From NCBI RefSeq assembly GCF_003052265.1, contig NZ_QANS01000007.1, forward strand, positions 1 to 64,000: a DNA stretch of 64,000 nt, written 5' to 3'. This stretch comes from Stenotrophobium rhamnosiphilum. Lineage in GTDB: Bacteria; Pseudomonadota; Gammaproteobacteria; Nevskiales; Nevskiaceae. The position numbers and the translations under genes are program-made. Under the pieces are notes generated by a model. It was given only the letters and a program-made list of their open reading frames with translations. It was not told the DNA's origin and ran no database searches. Shown piece after piece: positions 26,595-36,042 of the stretch. Position 1 is the first letter of the stretch. Each line of letters begins with the position of its first letter.

Positions 26595-27644
26595 TTAGTT
26601 GATTGTTACAGCGCTGGAGCCGGGCAGCTGCGTAATCAAATCTGCGCCGAGTAATTTAGACGGCGTGTAAGCGCCGCCGGGCACATTGTTCTTGAGCAAA
26701 TATTCGGTGATAGCCAGCGAGCCGGTGATGGTCAGGCTGTAGCCATTCGCGGTTTTGATCCGCGCGGTTTTCTTCTCGCCTTTAGCGTTGCTGACTTCGC
26801 CCCAGACATATGTCGTGAGTTTGTCGCGTGTTGCGCTGTCGGGACCTTTCACAGTTTTGCCAATGCGGTTCTTGAGGAAAGCTTGCACAGGCGCAAAGCC
26901 GAGCAGCCAGCGAATATGGTTGGCGCGCTTGGCGTTGGCGATCAGTTTTGGTGAGCCCGGAATAAAGACTTCGACATTCGGAATGCCGGTGCTGTGATAC
27001 GCCGTGGAGACGTCGCCCCATGGAATCGTCATCGCCAGTTTTTCGCCATTACCAAAATCAATTTTGCGAACTTCGTAGGCGAGTGGCACCGAAACAATTT
27101 TGCCGTTGCGACGAATCTTGCCGCCTTGTGCCAGACCTTCAACGGAAGTTTTAGCGGTGCCTGGCGAAAAGCCAGAGCGAGAGTCAAAACCCAGCGTCAG
27201 CTTGGTCGCGTCAGGCAGCGCGTGCTTGAGCATGGCGGCGATGCAATCGGTCGGGATCACGTCAAAGCCGACGCCCGGGCAAATCACCACGCCAGCTTGG
27301 CGCGCCGGCACGTTTTGCGCCTGCGCGTGTTCAAACACACTGATCTCGCCAGCGATATCGAGGTAATGCGCCTTGGCCTGAATGCAGGCTGCGATCATTG
27401 GTGCGCTGGTCGCCGAGAAGGGGCCTGCGCAGTGCAGAACCAACCCAACGCCGCCCAGATGGCTGCTGATTTCGGTGGGGGTGCCGAGGTCGAACACGCG
27501 ATGTTCCAGGCCAAGCTCTTTGCCTAGGGCCGCGATTTTGGCGGCATTACGACCCGCAAGAATAGGTGTCAGGCCGCGGGACTTGGCCTCGCGGGCGATA
27601 AGTTCGCCGGTGTAGCCGTTGGCGCCATAGATCAGCCAATTCAT
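26595..27644 (-). CDS. Saccharopine dehydrogenase-like / trans-acting enoyl reductase family protein
   Basis: 349 residues from ATG 27644 (MNWLIYGANGYTGELIAREAK). The N-terminal Rossmann motif YGANGYTG binds NAD(P). GVGFDVIPTDCIAAML and the following VEGLAQGG segment are family landmarks, shared with mycobacterial trans-acting enoyl reductases. The substrate is unknown. An in-frame upstream extension of 30 residues lacks Rossmann character. The gene lies 12 bases upstream of gloA. Confidence 0.8.
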   Translation of the reverse strand: MNWLIYGANGYTGELIAREAKSRGLTPILAGRNAAKIAALGKELGLEHRVFDLGTPTEISSHLGGVGLVLHCAGPFSATSAPMIAACIQAKAHYLDIAGEISVFEHAQAQNVPARQAGVVICPGVGFDVIPTDCIAAMLKHALPDATKLTLGFDSRSGFSPGTAKTSVEGLAQGGKIRRNGKIVSVPLAYEVRKIDFGNGEKLAMTIPWGDVSTAYHSTGIPNVEVFIPGSPKLIANAKRANHIRWLLGFAPVQAFLKNRIGKTVKGPDSATRDKLTTYVWGEVSNAKGEKKTARIKTANGYSLTITGSLAITEYLLKNNVPGGAYTPSKLLGADLITQLPGSSAVTIN

Positions 27645-27748
27645 GGAATTCTCGAGGTCTTTAAAGTGGAGGGCGCCAAAGGTAGGGGCGGGCACCATTT
27701 GGGTCAAGATTGGCCGCGCTAAATTCGACGGCAACGTCGCTCAGTGTT

Positions 27749-27902
27749 ACTATCGCCCGGCAATTGTTTCAAGCAGTTCTTTCACCGCGGTTTATCTGTG
27801 CCCGTCCTCGTGACGGTGCTGTTTTCAGTCCCGGCTAACTTTCTTGATCGCTTGCATCCCAGCGGGTGCTTTGCCCGTAACTTTTTGAAAGGATGTCGTT
27901 AT
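27749..27902 (+). promoter_or_regulatory. Long 5' leader of the cold-shock gene
   Basis: About 150 bases precede the cold-shock start codon. A possible -10 (TACTAT, 27749-27754) is followed by a GC-rich stretch; the -35 is weak. A small hairpin near CGGGTGCTTTGCCCG lies about 35 bases before the start. Long structured leaders are common in csp mRNAs and control cold-dependent translation; this is inference. Confidence 0.35.
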
Positions 27903-28115
27903 ATGTCAGCAGTAGCAACCGGTACGGTTAAGTGGTTCAACGAAGCTAAAGGCTTCGGTTTCATCACTCCAGAAGCAGGCGGTGAAGATCTTTTCGCGCA
28001 TTTCCGCGAAATCCAGTCTTCCGGCTTCAAGACCTTGAAAGAAGGTCAGCGCGTTGAGTTCGTCGCCGCGCGCGGCCCTAAGGGCATGCAGGCCAGCCAG
28101 ATTCGCCCTCTCTAA
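27903..28115 (+). CDS. CspA family cold-shock protein
   Basis: 70 residues from ATG 27903, preceded by AAGGATG. RNP1 is KGFGFI and RNP2 is DLFAHF, with [11 protein letters not shown] at the start. A single-stranded nucleic acid-binding protein acting as RNA chaperone or antiterminator. Followed by a perfect terminator. Confidence 0.95.
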   Translation: MSAVATGTVKWFNEAKGFGFITPEAGGEDLFAHFREIQSSGFKTLKEGQRVEFVAARGPKGMQASQIRPL

Positions 28116-28140
28116 GATTTAGTTCTTAGTTGGTGAGTCA

Positions 28141-28174
28141 AACAAGAAACCCAGCTTCGGCTGGGTTTCTTGTT
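28141..28174. terminator. Bidirectional terminator between csp and ydfG
   Basis: A perfect 15-bp stem (AACAAGAAACCCAGC, loop TTCG, and its complement) at 28141-28174. The UUCG tetraloop and T-rich right arm suit termination of the csp gene. The left arm gives a T-rich end on the minus strand for ydfG. Confidence 0.85.
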
Positions 28175-28183
28175 TGTAGCGCC

Positions 28184-28951
28184 TTACTTCTTGGCGCCCC
28201 GATGTACCGCCATCGGCCCTGGTGCCTGACAGACCGGCATCAACGTAATTTCATTGATGTTGACGTGAGCCGGACGCGTTGCCGCCCAATGCACAGAGTC
28301 AGCAATGTCATCGGCGGAGAGTGGCTGCGTGTCTTGATACACCGACGCCGCTTTAGCCTCATCGCCTTTCAAGCGCACCTGCGAAAACTCAGTGCCGCCT
28401 GATAAGCCGGGCGCGACATACGTCACACGCACTGGCGTGCCGATCAGATCAGCGCGCAGATTTTTGCTGAACTGACGCACAAAAGCTTTGCTGCCGCCGT
28501 AAGCGTTACCGCCGGGATAAGCGAATTCTCCTGCGACGGAGCCCATGTTCACGATATGCCCACGGCCGCGCGCGATCATGCCGGGCAGAATCGTGTGCGT
28601 GCAGTACATCAAGCCTTTGATGTTGGTATCGACCATCACATCCCAGTCATCGACCTCGGCATGTGCTGCGCTCAAGGTGCCTAGCGCGAGGCCCGCGTTG
28701 TTCACGAGGATGTCGATATCTGAAAACGCGGGTGGTAGCGAGGCGATAGCGCCTTCAACGTCTTCGCGATCGCGCACATCCAATGGAATTGCATGCACTA
28801 AATCGCCCAGCTCTTTTTGCAGAGCATCGAGACGATCCACGCGACGTCCGCAGATCACGATGCGGCAGCCGTCAGCAAGAAAGCGACGCGTAATGGCCAG
28901 ACCAAATCCGGCGGTGGCGCCAGTCACAAAAACCACAGGTGGTGTTTGCAT
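28184..28951 (-). CDS. ydfG: NADP-dependent 3-hydroxy acid dehydrogenase YdfG-like SDR
   Basis: 255 residues from ATG 28951 (MQTPPVVFVTGATAGFGLAI). Classical short-chain dehydrogenase: cofactor motif TGATAGFG, NNAG, and the catalytic Tyr-x3-Lys in YGGSK. The sequence tracks E. coli YdfG closely, including DILVNNAGLALG, GGTEFSQVRLKGD and PAHVNINEITLMPV. YdfG oxidises L-allo-threonine and reduces malonic semialdehyde in E. coli. Confidence 0.9.
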   Translation of the reverse strand: MQTPPVVFVTGATAGFGLAITRRFLADGCRIVICGRRVDRLDALQKELGDLVHAIPLDVRDREDVEGAIASLPPAFSDIDILVNNAGLALGTLSAAHAEVDDWDVMVDTNIKGLMYCTHTILPGMIARGRGHIVNMGSVAGEFAYPGGNAYGGSKAFVRQFSKNLRADLIGTPVRVTYVAPGLSGGTEFSQVRLKGDEAKAASVYQDTQPLSADDIADSVHWAATRPAHVNINEITLMPVCQAPGPMAVHRGAKK

Positions 28952-29061
28952 AGAAAACTCCGCAGAACAATTCGACGTTGTAATGGTCACATCAATACAG
29001 ACAGTTTAGCGCCGCATGGGCACATGCGGCTAAACTCGGGCATCAAGAATCGGAGAGCGTA

Positions 29062-29478
29062 ATGACGTCGGCAAAAATGCAGGGTTGGGTGCGTGTTGTG
29101 GCATTTGTGGATCTGCTGGCGACAGCGCCGCTGGCGATTCCTGAAATCTCAAACGCATACGCTGCTTTGCTGCTGTCTGGGTTCGGCTTGTTGGGTGATG
29201 CTTCGGCTTATGTGCCTTTGCCACTCACGACTTCGGTGTTCTGCGTGCTCACCGGCATTCTTGGCATCCTGTGGAACGGCTGCCGTTTGATGCGTCCGGA
29301 TTCTTTCTTGGTGCGCGCCGATATCTGGGGCCGACTGGGTGTGGCCTCAGCGCTGATTTATTTCTTGGTCGTACACCAAGCACCTGTAGTGCTTTGGGTG
29401 TTTGTCGCCACCGAACTGATTGGCGCGGTGGTTGAAAAGCGTGCCTTGTCTAGCCTGCGTGCTGGCGGCTGGGCTTAA
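29062..29478 (+). CDS. Hypothetical four-helix membrane protein
   Basis: 138 residues with about four hydrophobic segments: near residues 10-30, 55-75, 88-105 and 107-125. No family recognised. It is bounded by the divergent ydfG upstream and a hairpin downstream. The frame has normal codon use, so it is likely real. Confidence 0.6.
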   Translation: MTSAKMQGWVRVVAFVDLLATAPLAIPEISNAYAALLLSGFGLLGDASAYVPLPLTTSVFCVLTGILGILWNGCRLMRPDSFLVRADIWGRLGVASALIYFLVVHQAPVVLWVFVATELIGAVVEKRALSSLRAGGWA

Positions 29479-29490
29479 GATTAAAAACTA

Positions 29491-29515
29491 TAGGGTGCGC
29501 GTCGCGCGCACCCTA
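29491..29515. repeat. Perfect 11-bp inverted repeat, GTAGGGTGCG family
   Basis: TAGGGTGCGCG (29491-29501), loop TCG, CGCGCACCCTA (29505-29515), between convergent genes. It shares TAGGGTGCGC with the repeat at 17857-17875 and probably belongs to the same dispersed family. It may act as a bidirectional terminator. Confidence 0.7.
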
Positions 29516-29522
29516 GTACTGA

Positions 29523-30029
29523 TTATTTAGCGGCGCCGCGTTTAGGCTTCAGCATCGTGCCGCTGCATTTAGGTTTGCCGCAACGGCATTCCCAGATTTT
29601 CTTCAAACGCGGCGTGTGGCGTTCTTCCAGCTTGATGCCGTAGTCATAAGTCAGTTCTTCACCGGCTTTGATTGGGCGAAGCGATTCAATGACAACGCGA
29701 TCTTTGACCAGATTGCCACCTTCATCTTCGATCATGAAAGGCTGGCAGTTGGGCGTGCAGCTGTGATTGATCCAGCGTGCGTCATTCCCTTCGTTATCGC
29801 CGTCGATTACGTATTTATCATTCAGCGTAAACAGAAACGTGTGGCCGCTTTCTGGGCTGCCAGCGCCGTGCTTGTCTGCCTGCTTGTGAGTGATTCTGCG
29901 ACCGCGGTACTCGATGAGTTCTTCACCTTTAGGCAGGTTGCGAGCGGCGAATACGCCGTTGCCGTGAATGGCGGAGCGGCGGACGATAATGGACTTGGGC
30001 ATAGGCTTACGACTCTTGGGGGCGCACAT
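29523..30029 (-). CDS. SET-domain protein lysine methyltransferase-like protein
   Basis: 168 residues. SET-domain landmarks: IHGNGVFAARNLPKGEELIEY (start), RWINHSCTPNC (pseudoknot NHSC) and GEELTYDYG. A post-SET zinc motif follows: CRCGKPKCSG. SET domains transfer methyl groups from S-adenosylmethionine to lysine. Bacterial targets are mostly unknown. ATG 30029 or an internal ATG at 30002 (MPKSIIV) could be the start; neither has a strong ribosome binding site. Confidence 0.88.
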   Translation of the reverse strand: MCAPKSRKPMPKSIIVRRSAIHGNGVFAARNLPKGEELIEYRGRRITHKQADKHGAGSPESGHTFLFTLNDKYVIDGDNEGNDARWINHSCTPNCQPFMIEDEGGNLVKDRVVIESLRPIKAGEELTYDYGIKLEERHTPRLKKIWECRCGKPKCSGTMLKPKRGAAK

Positions 30030-30137
30030 TGTCGCTAAGTAGCGCTGGGAAGCAATGGTTTATTCAGCTAATCGTGTTTGTTCATCTTCCTAATCGGTCA
30101 TGCAACAATCACGCCCAGTTCAATTGGGGGTTTTACG

Positions 30138-31025
30138 ATGCCGCGAATCAGTGCCAACGGGCTTGAGTTTGAATACGAAACTTTTGGTAATGCCAAAGAT
30201 CCTGTGCTGTTGTTGATCATGGGTTTGGGTGGCCAGTTAACGCAGTGGCCCGACGACTTTTGCACTGCGTTGGCGCAGGGCGGCTACTACGTTATTCGCT
30301 ACGACAATCGCGATGTCGGCCTTTCAACGCGCTTGGGTCATCTTGGCAAAGCCAAGTTGATGAGTGCGGGCATTTTGTCGACGTTGAGGCTGCCGGTGAA
30401 AGCGCCATACAAGCTCGACGACATGGCGGCAGATGCCGTCGGCTTGCTCGATGCCTTGTCGATTCCGTCTGCACATATCGTTGGCATTTCGATGGGCGGC
30501 ATGATTGGACAGATTGTTGCGGCCAAGCACGCAGCGCGCGTGCGCAGTTTTGTTTCGATCATGTCGAGCAGCGGTCATAAGAACCTGCCGGGCCCGAGCC
30601 TGCGCATTCAGAAGCGCTTGGTGAAACGCCCCAAGACCTTGGATCGTGAATCTTTGATTGCCCATGGCATGGAGACTTGGCGCTTGATTGGCAGCCCGGC
30701 TTATCCAACGTCGACCGAAGCGCTGCGCGCGAAAGTAGAAGGCGCATTTAATCGCGCGAGCTATCCGCAGGGCTTGGGGCGGCAGACGCTGGCGATCCTC
30801 GCATCAGGTAGTCGCATGCCGCTGTTGCCGAAGATCACGGCGCCGACCTTGGTGATTCACGGCGACAAGGATCCGCTGGTGCCCGTGGCGGCGGCGTATA
30901 ACCTCGCGCGATTCATCCCTGGCGCTAAGTTGGAAATCATTCAAGGCATGGGTCACGACTTGCCGCCGCAGTTATTGCCAAAGTTGCAGGGCATGATTTT
31001 GTCGCATGTAAAAAGTGCCGCCTAA
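30138..31025 (+). CDS. Alpha/beta hydrolase
   Basis: 295 residues from ATG 30138, after GGGGG. The N-terminus MPRISANGLEFEYETFG resembles esterases of the RdmC type. The oxyanion region is IMGLGGQLTQWP, the nucleophile GISMGGMIGQ, the acid near HGDKDPLVP and His in MGHDLPPQ. A cytosolic esterase or lactonase of unknown substrate. Confidence 0.88.
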   Translation: MPRISANGLEFEYETFGNAKDPVLLLIMGLGGQLTQWPDDFCTALAQGGYYVIRYDNRDVGLSTRLGHLGKAKLMSAGILSTLRLPVKAPYKLDDMAADAVGLLDALSIPSAHIVGISMGGMIGQIVAAKHAARVRSFVSIMSSSGHKNLPGPSLRIQKRLVKRPKTLDRESLIAHGMETWRLIGSPAYPTSTEALRAKVEGAFNRASYPQGLGRQTLAILASGSRMPLLPKITAPTLVIHGDKDPLVPVAAAYNLARFIPGAKLEIIQGMGHDLPPQLLPKLQGMILSHVKSAA

Positions 31026-31121
31026 GCCCGACACGCTAGGGCAACACAAAATCTGTGGCTAAGGGAACGGGCAGCAGATTGAGATGTCATTCATAACTCG
31101 TTTCATGTTGGGGCTGACCTG

Positions 31122-31991
31122 ATGAACCCATCCACCGTGCTGATCAAACTAACTGCGCTTGCCGCACTGACGCTCAGCGCCGCGGCCTGTACCGGCAGCG
31201 TTAATCTGGATGTCACCGACGCGCCAGTCGATGGCGCCAGCAAGGTGGTAGTGGAAGTCAGTGGCGTCACTTTTCAGCCGACCGGCGCGGATGCGTTTAC
31301 CGTCGACTTTGATACGCCGCTCAGCATTGATCTGTTAGCGCTCCGAGATGGAGATACAGAGCCCCTGATCAGCGGCAAGAAAATGCGTGACGGCAGCTAC
31401 GATTCAATAAAGCTGTTGGTGAATGCGAGCGGCGATGGATCAGATTCATACATCACGTTAACGAGCGATCCAACGACCAAAATTCCTTTGGTCTTGGCGT
31501 CTGAAGATGAAGATGGCTTAACGATTACGGGTGGCTTCTCGGTAGAAAAAGACGAGACGCAGAACTACGTGATTGATTTTGATCTGCGTAAATCCGTGCG
31601 TGATCCGGCAACTGGCGAAACCGACTATCAGCTCAAGCCTGCTTTGCGCTTAGTGAATGCCGATAAGAGCGGCAGCATTGTCGGAACGGTGACAGGAGCA
31701 GGCGCTAGCGGCTGTGCGCCAGCGGTGTATGTCTATAAGGGCAGTAATGCCACGGCGGGCGATGAAGGCAGCGCCAATCCACCATATGCCAGTACGCGGA
31801 TTTATCTCGACAGCGCCGATAGCAAGTACAAGTACTTTGTATCGTTCTTGCCGCCTGGCAATTACACCGTTGCTGCGACCTGTTCAGCAGATGAGGATAG
31901 CGCTGATGACAGCGGAGATATCACGCTGACGGGTGCGGTGAACAAGAGCGTGCAGACCGGTGTGCAGGCAGAAATCGACTTCACGCTTTAA
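31122..31991 (+). CDS. DUF4382 domain lipoprotein
   Basis: 289 residues. N-terminal signal with lipobox SAAAC at Cys23, then VTDAPVDGASKVVVEVSGV, the DUF4382 signature. Next comes a C-terminal part with a carboxypeptidase-regulatory-like domain (SIVGTVTGAG, SFLPPGNYTVAAT). Likely anchored in the outer membrane; function unknown. It converges on the DUF1631 gene with a four-base overlap (31988-31991). Confidence 0.85.
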   Translation: MNPSTVLIKLTALAALTLSAAACTGSVNLDVTDAPVDGASKVVVEVSGVTFQPTGADAFTVDFDTPLSIDLLALRDGDTEPLISGKKMRDGSYDSIKLLVNASGDGSDSYITLTSDPTTKIPLVLASEDEDGLTITGGFSVEKDETQNYVIDFDLRKSVRDPATGETDYQLKPALRLVNADKSGSIVGTVTGAGASGCAPAVYVYKGSNATAGDEGSANPPYASTRIYLDSADSKYKYFVSFLPPGNYTVAATCSADEDSADDSGDITLTGAVNKSVQTGVQAEIDFTL

Positions 31992-34387
31992 ACAGCGCGC
32001 GGAGCTTCTTCAGTCTGAGACTCGATTTTGTCTTTAGCCGCCTGAATCGCATCGGTCGCTACATCAGTAATCTTGCGACGATGTGCGTTCAGTGCCGTCT
32101 CGAAAGCGGGCGGCGGATCCAATGGCTCTGAGCGGCCATTGATCAAATCTTCTTCGAATTCCAAAGGTGGAATCAGCAGTTTGTTGTCGGCATCAAAGCC
32201 GCCGAAGACGATGAAGTCGACGTCGCGCTCATGCTCAAGCAGGCGCATCCAATGCGTTTCATCGTTCTTGCGGTTATAGATGCGGAACCACGCACCCAGC
32301 GTTAAGTAATCACGCAGGGGCTTATTGCGCGCAGTTTCGCGCTGCGGATTCGGAGCAACTTTTTGCGGTGCCGGTGCTTTCTGTTCGAGATAAGCTTCGA
32401 TCTCATCATGCAGCGCACGCAAGCTGGAAACGGCTTCTTCATTGCGTTCGCGCGGCATGCGCTCAAGCACCAGCGCGTCTTCCAGATCGTCACGCACTTG
32501 CGATCGATCGGTGTTGGAAAGCTCTGCTGCGCGAATCAAATCAACGCTGCGAATCACGCGCTCAGCAAGATTCAGTGACTGTGCCCACAGCGGGCTGGCG
32601 ATGCTATGACGTAGCAGCGTTAAGCCGAGGAACGGGCGCAGCGCACGGTCAATCAACAACTCAGCCGTCGCGAGCAACTCACGTGCTTCCGTGACGCGCT
32701 GTAGTTCTTCATCAACGCGCTGCATGCCGCGCTGAACAATGGTTTTGCGACGCGTAGCTGCCTCTTCGTCCATGTGTCCGAGGAAGGCTTGAACATCGTC
32801 TTCGGATACAGGCGTAGGCTTTTCGATGTTTGCACGAACGACAGGCGCATCTGGCGTCAACAGTGGCGCCATGGCTTCCGAGAGCGCATTCAAGCTCGCG
32901 GTTGGATCATGCGGCGAAGTGCGTGCACTGCTGGCGGTTGTGGCCAAATCGTGCAGCAAGGTGCGCAGCGGATGATGCGTGTTGCTAATAAAGCTTGGAT
33001 CAGACAATGCTGCTTTCAGTACAGGAAAGCGCAGCGTCTCCAGCGTCGGCTTGATCGAATCAGGCAGCGCGGCATCATTCTGGAAACCATCAAACATGCG
33101 GCCAATCAAATCGGCGCGCTGTGCAATCGGTTCTTGGAGTTGGTTGGCTTGTGGCTTCTGCACCCAAGCAGACAGACGCTCAGACAGTTCAGACGCCAAG
33201 CTCGCATCGGTGTAACCCGCATACGAGGCATAGCCAGCGGGGAGCGGTAGACCATAGGCGCCAATTGGCGCACGCATTGGCATTGGGCCGCCGGGGTACG
33301 CGCCCGGTGGAACGCTGCCGTAATGATCTGGGCCCATGCCGGCATTCATGCCTATGTTGCCGCCGTATGCAGCGCCGACGTTACCACCGAAACCTGCACC
33401 GGGTGCGCCAAAGCCTGCGCCCGGAGGTGCAAAGCCGGCACCAGGAGGCGCGAAGCCAGCGCCCTGAGGCGGCGCAAAACCTGCGTGATTGCCAGCGCCC
33501 ATTGCGCCACCGACGCCATTGGCCCCATTAGCGCCAGCATGGCCATTCGGCGTTGCGAAATAACCACTTGATGCATTGCCGTTTGCGCCGCTGACGCCCG
33601 AGAAGGGTGATCCCTGCGGATGCGCAACCGCGCCGAGCGCACTGAGCATGCTGCTCATCTGCGATGACTGAAAAGCGTTTTCTTTCGTTGGCTCTTCGCC
33701 AGCGGCCGGCCCCTGCATGGTCGACGCAGCTTGGATGCCGTTTTCGTCTAGCGCGCTGAGCAGGCGGTTGTAGAGTTCGCCGAGTTGAATCATCACGGTG
33801 CGCTCAAACAGCTTGAGCACAACAAGGCGAGATTCAATTTCCATTTCAATGGTGCGCGAGGCCTCAAGGAAGGCTTCGCTAATCGCCAGTGGTTCCATCA
33901 CAAAACAAGGAACGTGCTCGTGGCGGTGGTCAGAGGCCCATTCGAGGCGGCGGCTCAGTTCAAACAACTGATCGCGGAACAGGCCTTCGGCGCGTGCCGT
34001 CATATTGGTCAGCGCGATGGACTCTTCCAGCTCTTCCGTCGGCTGCATCGACAGCTCGCCGTCGAATTTGTATTTGCTGGGTTTTTTGCGCTTGCTGGGC
34101 TGATCAAACTGCGCAGCAAACGCTTTGAAGAAGTGCTCGACAACATCGGGTTTGCGTACGCGCAAAACGCGCATCAGGCTCATGCAGCGATGCTGTTCCT
34201 CGCCAATGGCGCGACGTGCCCAGTCAAACAGGGTGTCGTCGGCGCAGTCGAACATGGCCTTGATCTGCACATGGAGGACGTCGGTGGTCTGTTGCTTCAA
34301 AAGCTTGGCTAGCGGGCCCGGCGCAGACTGCGCTTGGGCCGCAGCTGCCGGCTGCTTCTGAAATAACGAGGTCACACTACCTAACAT
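31988..34387 (-). CDS. DUF1631 family protein
   Basis: 799 residues. The N-terminal region to about residue 215 and the C-terminal region from about 400 resemble DUF1631 (sometimes mislabelled thymidine phosphorylase). Between them (about 258-395) is a Gly/Ala/Pro-rich linker with repeats of the type GAGFAPP and GFGAPG. The C-terminus contains TLGAWFRIYNRKNDETHWMRLLEHERDVDFIVFGG, as in the PilZ-like end of this family. Probably cytoplasmic; function unknown. Confidence 0.85.
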   Translation of the reverse strand: MLGSVTSLFQKQPAAAAQAQSAPGPLAKLLKQQTTDVLHVQIKAMFDCADDTLFDWARRAIGEEQHRCMSLMRVLRVRKPDVVEHFFKAFAAQFDQPSKRKKPSKYKFDGELSMQPTEELEESIALTNMTARAEGLFRDQLFELSRRLEWASDHRHEHVPCFVMEPLAISEAFLEASRTIEMEIESRLVVLKLFERTVMIQLGELYNRLLSALDENGIQAASTMQGPAAGEEPTKENAFQSSQMSSMLSALGAVAHPQGSPFSGVSGANGNASSGYFATPNGHAGANGANGVGGAMGAGNHAGFAPPQGAGFAPPGAGFAPPGAGFGAPGAGFGGNVGAAYGGNIGMNAGMGPDHYGSVPPGAYPGGPMPMRAPIGAYGLPLPAGYASYAGYTDASLASELSERLSAWVQKPQANQLQEPIAQRADLIGRMFDGFQNDAALPDSIKPTLETLRFPVLKAALSDPSFISNTHHPLRTLLHDLATTASSARTSPHDPTASLNALSEAMAPLLTPDAPVVRANIEKPTPVSEDDVQAFLGHMDEEAATRRKTIVQRGMQRVDEELQRVTEARELLATAELLIDRALRPFLGLTLLRHSIASPLWAQSLNLAERVIRSVDLIRAAELSNTDRSQVRDDLEDALVLERMPRERNEEAVSSLRALHDEIEAYLEQKAPAPQKVAPNPQRETARNKPLRDYLTLGAWFRIYNRKNDETHWMRLLEHERDVDFIVFGGFDADNKLLIPPLEFEEDLINGRSEPLDPPPAFETALNAHRRKITDVATDAIQAAKDKIESQTEEAPRAV

Positions 34388-34855
34388 TGGCGTCCCTGCT
34401 CCATCTACCGTTTTTCCGCATGCGCATTGCTGCGTTTGAAGCTGCCTGAGCTGCTTCCATTCCCAAGTCGTCTGGTCCGTGCAGCTTGTGCCGCCGGCCG
34501 GGTGTTTTTTGGCCTTCTAAAAGTGTGAGGTAAGTCACAGAAGTCATTGATAGGAAAGATAGCGATCTGATAGGTCCTTGGCAATGTAAATGATCAACTC
34601 GTCATTTATTAGACAAAAACGATCTACGGGCGATACAGCCAGCTATGTGGCAGAGCCTTATAACTACAGGCTTTGAAGCCAATTCCTACATTTTATTTAC
34701 AGCTGATTGGTAGCATCAGAACAACAGGTATTTCCGACCTTTTGGGGCGATCTGCGCAAAGCAGCGCACATTAAGTTCGATAATTAAAAACAAGCATGGA
34801 GAGCCAGCGCGATTGCGTTAGCCGACTTCAGCGATTTTTTGTGCCCGTGATGAAT
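34388..34855. other. 468-base stretch without a recognised gene
   Basis: Between the DUF1631 start and the flavodoxin-like gene stop on the same strand. The right half is AT-rich (for example 34590-34640 and 34690-34790), as expected for regulatory DNA of the DUF1631 gene. No tRNA, RNA gene, repeat or convincing coding frame was seen. Confidence 0.4.
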
Positions 34856-35314
34856 TCAAAACACGCCGCACGCTAGTCCCGCCGCCAGTGTTTGTCCTAG
34901 CTCAATGCAACGCTTGCGAGTTGCATCATCCAGTGCGCCTTTAACAATGATGGCGTCAGCGACTTTGCTCCAGCCGTAACCAATGGCAATGCGCTCAATC
35001 GCACTCACGGCACCCGTGCCGTCGTTTTCAGCGTTGACGAATACGGCGTAGGGCAGGCCGGTAACTTTGCCTTGGGCAGGGTAATAAGTGCGATCCAAAA
35101 AATCTTTGACGGCACCAGACATGTAACCAAAATTTTCTGGTGTGCCGATCAATAAGCCTTGTGCCCACAACAAATCATCAAGGCCCGCGTCGAGTGCGCG
35201 TAAGCAGCGCAATTCAATGTCTTCAGAAAATTCTGCAACGCCATCGCGCACCGCTTGCATCATCGCTTCGGTGTGCCCTGTTTGGCTGCTGTAAATCAGC
35301 AAGAGATTTTTCAT
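34856..35314 (-). CDS. Flavodoxin/NAD(P)H:quinone oxidoreductase-like flavoprotein
   Basis: 152 residues from ATG 35314 (MKNLLLIYSSQTGHTEAM). SSQTGHTE is the FMN phosphate-binding loop and the GTPENFGYMSGAVKDFLDRTYY stretch is the second FMN contact (cited as a landmark around residues 60-81). Flavodoxin-like NADPH-dependent FMN reductase or quinone reductase fold. Its electron partner is unknown. It lies apart from neighbours. Confidence 0.85.
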   Translation of the reverse strand: MKNLLLIYSSQTGHTEAMMQAVRDGVAEFSEDIELRCLRALDAGLDDLLWAQGLLIGTPENFGYMSGAVKDFLDRTYYPAQGKVTGLPYAVFVNAENDGTGAVSAIERIAIGYGWSKVADAIIVKGALDDATRKRCIELGQTLAAGLACGVF

Positions 35315-35487
35315 GCGCAAAGTGTAGTGCAGACGCGTTGTTCAGTTGAGGTTCAGTTCTAGACGTGCAAAGTCTGCTCACGTTGAGGCATGCCGGATCC
35401 GATTTGGTCCTGCCGCGATGCATCACTTAGGTGGCGGTTCATGCAAATGGCCCGTTGCAAGATTTATCTTATTAAAGAGGATTCAAA

Positions 35488-36024
35488 ATGAAACCCAAGC
35501 ATCTCCGTGTCGCCCTGGTCGCTGCTGCAGCAATGTCTTTCATGCCGTTTGTTGCTTCGGCTTTTGATTACAACTATGTCGAGGGTGGTTACTTGCATCG
35601 CGACAATGATTTGTCCGATGAAGGCGGTTTCCGTCTCGCAGGTGCATTTGATATCGCACCGAACATTGGTGTGTTCGGCGAATATGACAACGTAAGTTCA
35701 TATGACCAGTTCACTGCTGGCTTGCAGTATCACGCCCCAATCAACAACGACTTGGACTTCACCGCTGGCGCATCCGTTGAGCACTTCACCGGTGCCGGCG
35801 ACAGCAACACGGGCTTAGGCCTGCGCGCTGGCGTGCGTTGGGACATCGTGCCTGGCCAATGGGAATTGAATCCTGAACTGCGTTACATCCGCATCGATGG
35901 CGAGAACCTGACCTCGGCACGCGTCGGCGGTCTGTATCACATCAACAAGAACTTCGCGGTTAACGCTGCGCTGCAGGGTGGTGATGACGATCGCGTTGAA
36001 GCGGGTCTGCGTTACAGCTTCTAA
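35488..36024 (+). CDS. Outer-membrane beta-barrel protein, Ax21/YfaZ-like
   Basis: 178 residues with a clear Sec signal peptide ending ASA-FDYNY near residue 25. The mature part is made of alternating amphipathic strands (NYVEGGYL, FRLAGAFDIAPNIGVFGEYD, GLQYHAP) and ends in Phe after RYS, the outer-membrane barrel C-terminal signature. It resembles the Ax21 protein of Xanthomonas. Strong upstream AGAGG. A terminator follows. Confidence 0.75.
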   Translation: MKPKHLRVALVAAAAMSFMPFVASAFDYNYVEGGYLHRDNDLSDEGGFRLAGAFDIAPNIGVFGEYDNVSSYDQFTAGLQYHAPINNDLDFTAGASVEHFTGAGDSNTGLGLRAGVRWDIVPGQWELNPELRYIRIDGENLTSARVGGLYHINKNFAVNAALQGGDDDRVEAGLRYSF

Positions 36025-36042
36025 CGTTTCTGTTGTTTGATT

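Noticed and set aside
27744-27902. N-terminal extension of the cold-shock protein
   Set aside because: The family starts at GTVKWFNE with only a few residues before it; the extension is the 5' leader.
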